From: an uncultured Clostridiaceae bacterium
GTDB taxonomy: Bacteria > Bacillota > Clostridia > Clostridiales > Oxobacteraceae
NCBI GenBank assembly: GCA_937900065.1
Contig: CALCDS010000366.1
Span: forward strand, 1 to 10,465
DNA length: 10,465 bases
Direction: 5' to 3'
Below, one piece after another: positions 10,426-10,465 of the stretch. Position 1 is the first letter of the stretch; the number at the start of each line of letters is the position of its first letter. A program made the position numbers and the translations under genes. The notes below the pieces were generated by a model. The model did not search any database, was not told where the DNA came from, and saw only the letters and a program-made list of their open reading frames with translations.

Positions 10426-10465
10426 GGCTATAGCACAGTTTTATCCTTTAATCCTTCTGTAAGCT

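Overview
The window is a glycolytic locus of a low-GC Firmicute, most likely a clostridial-type anaerobe. The grounds are the AT-rich codon choice (many ATA, AGA and AGG codons), strong GGAGG-type ribosome binding sites, the gene order sigma-54 gene – cggR – gap – pgk – tpiA – gpmI – eno – secG, and a closing gene for a membrane-bound ion-pumping pyrophosphatase. I cannot name a genus. All recognised genes lie on the + strand.

Layout: 1-440 is the 3' end of rpoN (sigL, sigma-54), including its RpoN box. 441-627 is the control region, with a consensus-like sigma-A promoter (492-520) followed by a probable CggR operator (550-586). 628-1671 is cggR, the central glycolytic gene regulator. 1672-1797 is the gap leader, with an inverted repeat that overlaps the cggR stop codon. 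Next come gap (1798-2808), pgk (2964-4157), tpiA (4177-4923) and gpmI (4939-6468). After a 136-base spacer comes eno (6605-7900). A perfect 38-base palindrome and a probable promoter separate eno from secG (8049-8285). hppA (8352-10382) follows and ends in a strong hairpin terminator at 10388-10425.

How the genes work together: Gap, Pgk, GpmI and Eno carry out the five-carbon-bond-free lower part of glycolysis from glyceraldehyde-3-phosphate to phosphoenolpyruvate, and TpiA feeds dihydroxyacetone phosphate into it. CggR is expected to repress this set until fructose-1,6-bisphosphate accumulates. gap and pgk are separated by two hairpins, a layout that could set gap expression apart from the downstream genes. 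SecG (protein export) and HppA (PPi-driven Na+ or H+ pump, predicted K+-dependent) are not glycolytic enzymes. HppA could couple the cell's PPi pool to the membrane gradient, which makes its placement here metabolically suggestive.

I found no sign of a mobile element, CRISPR array, RNA gene or unknown defence system. The items worth a second look are regulatory: the conflicted cggR start, the hairpins around gap, the palindrome after eno, and the pyrophosphatase context.
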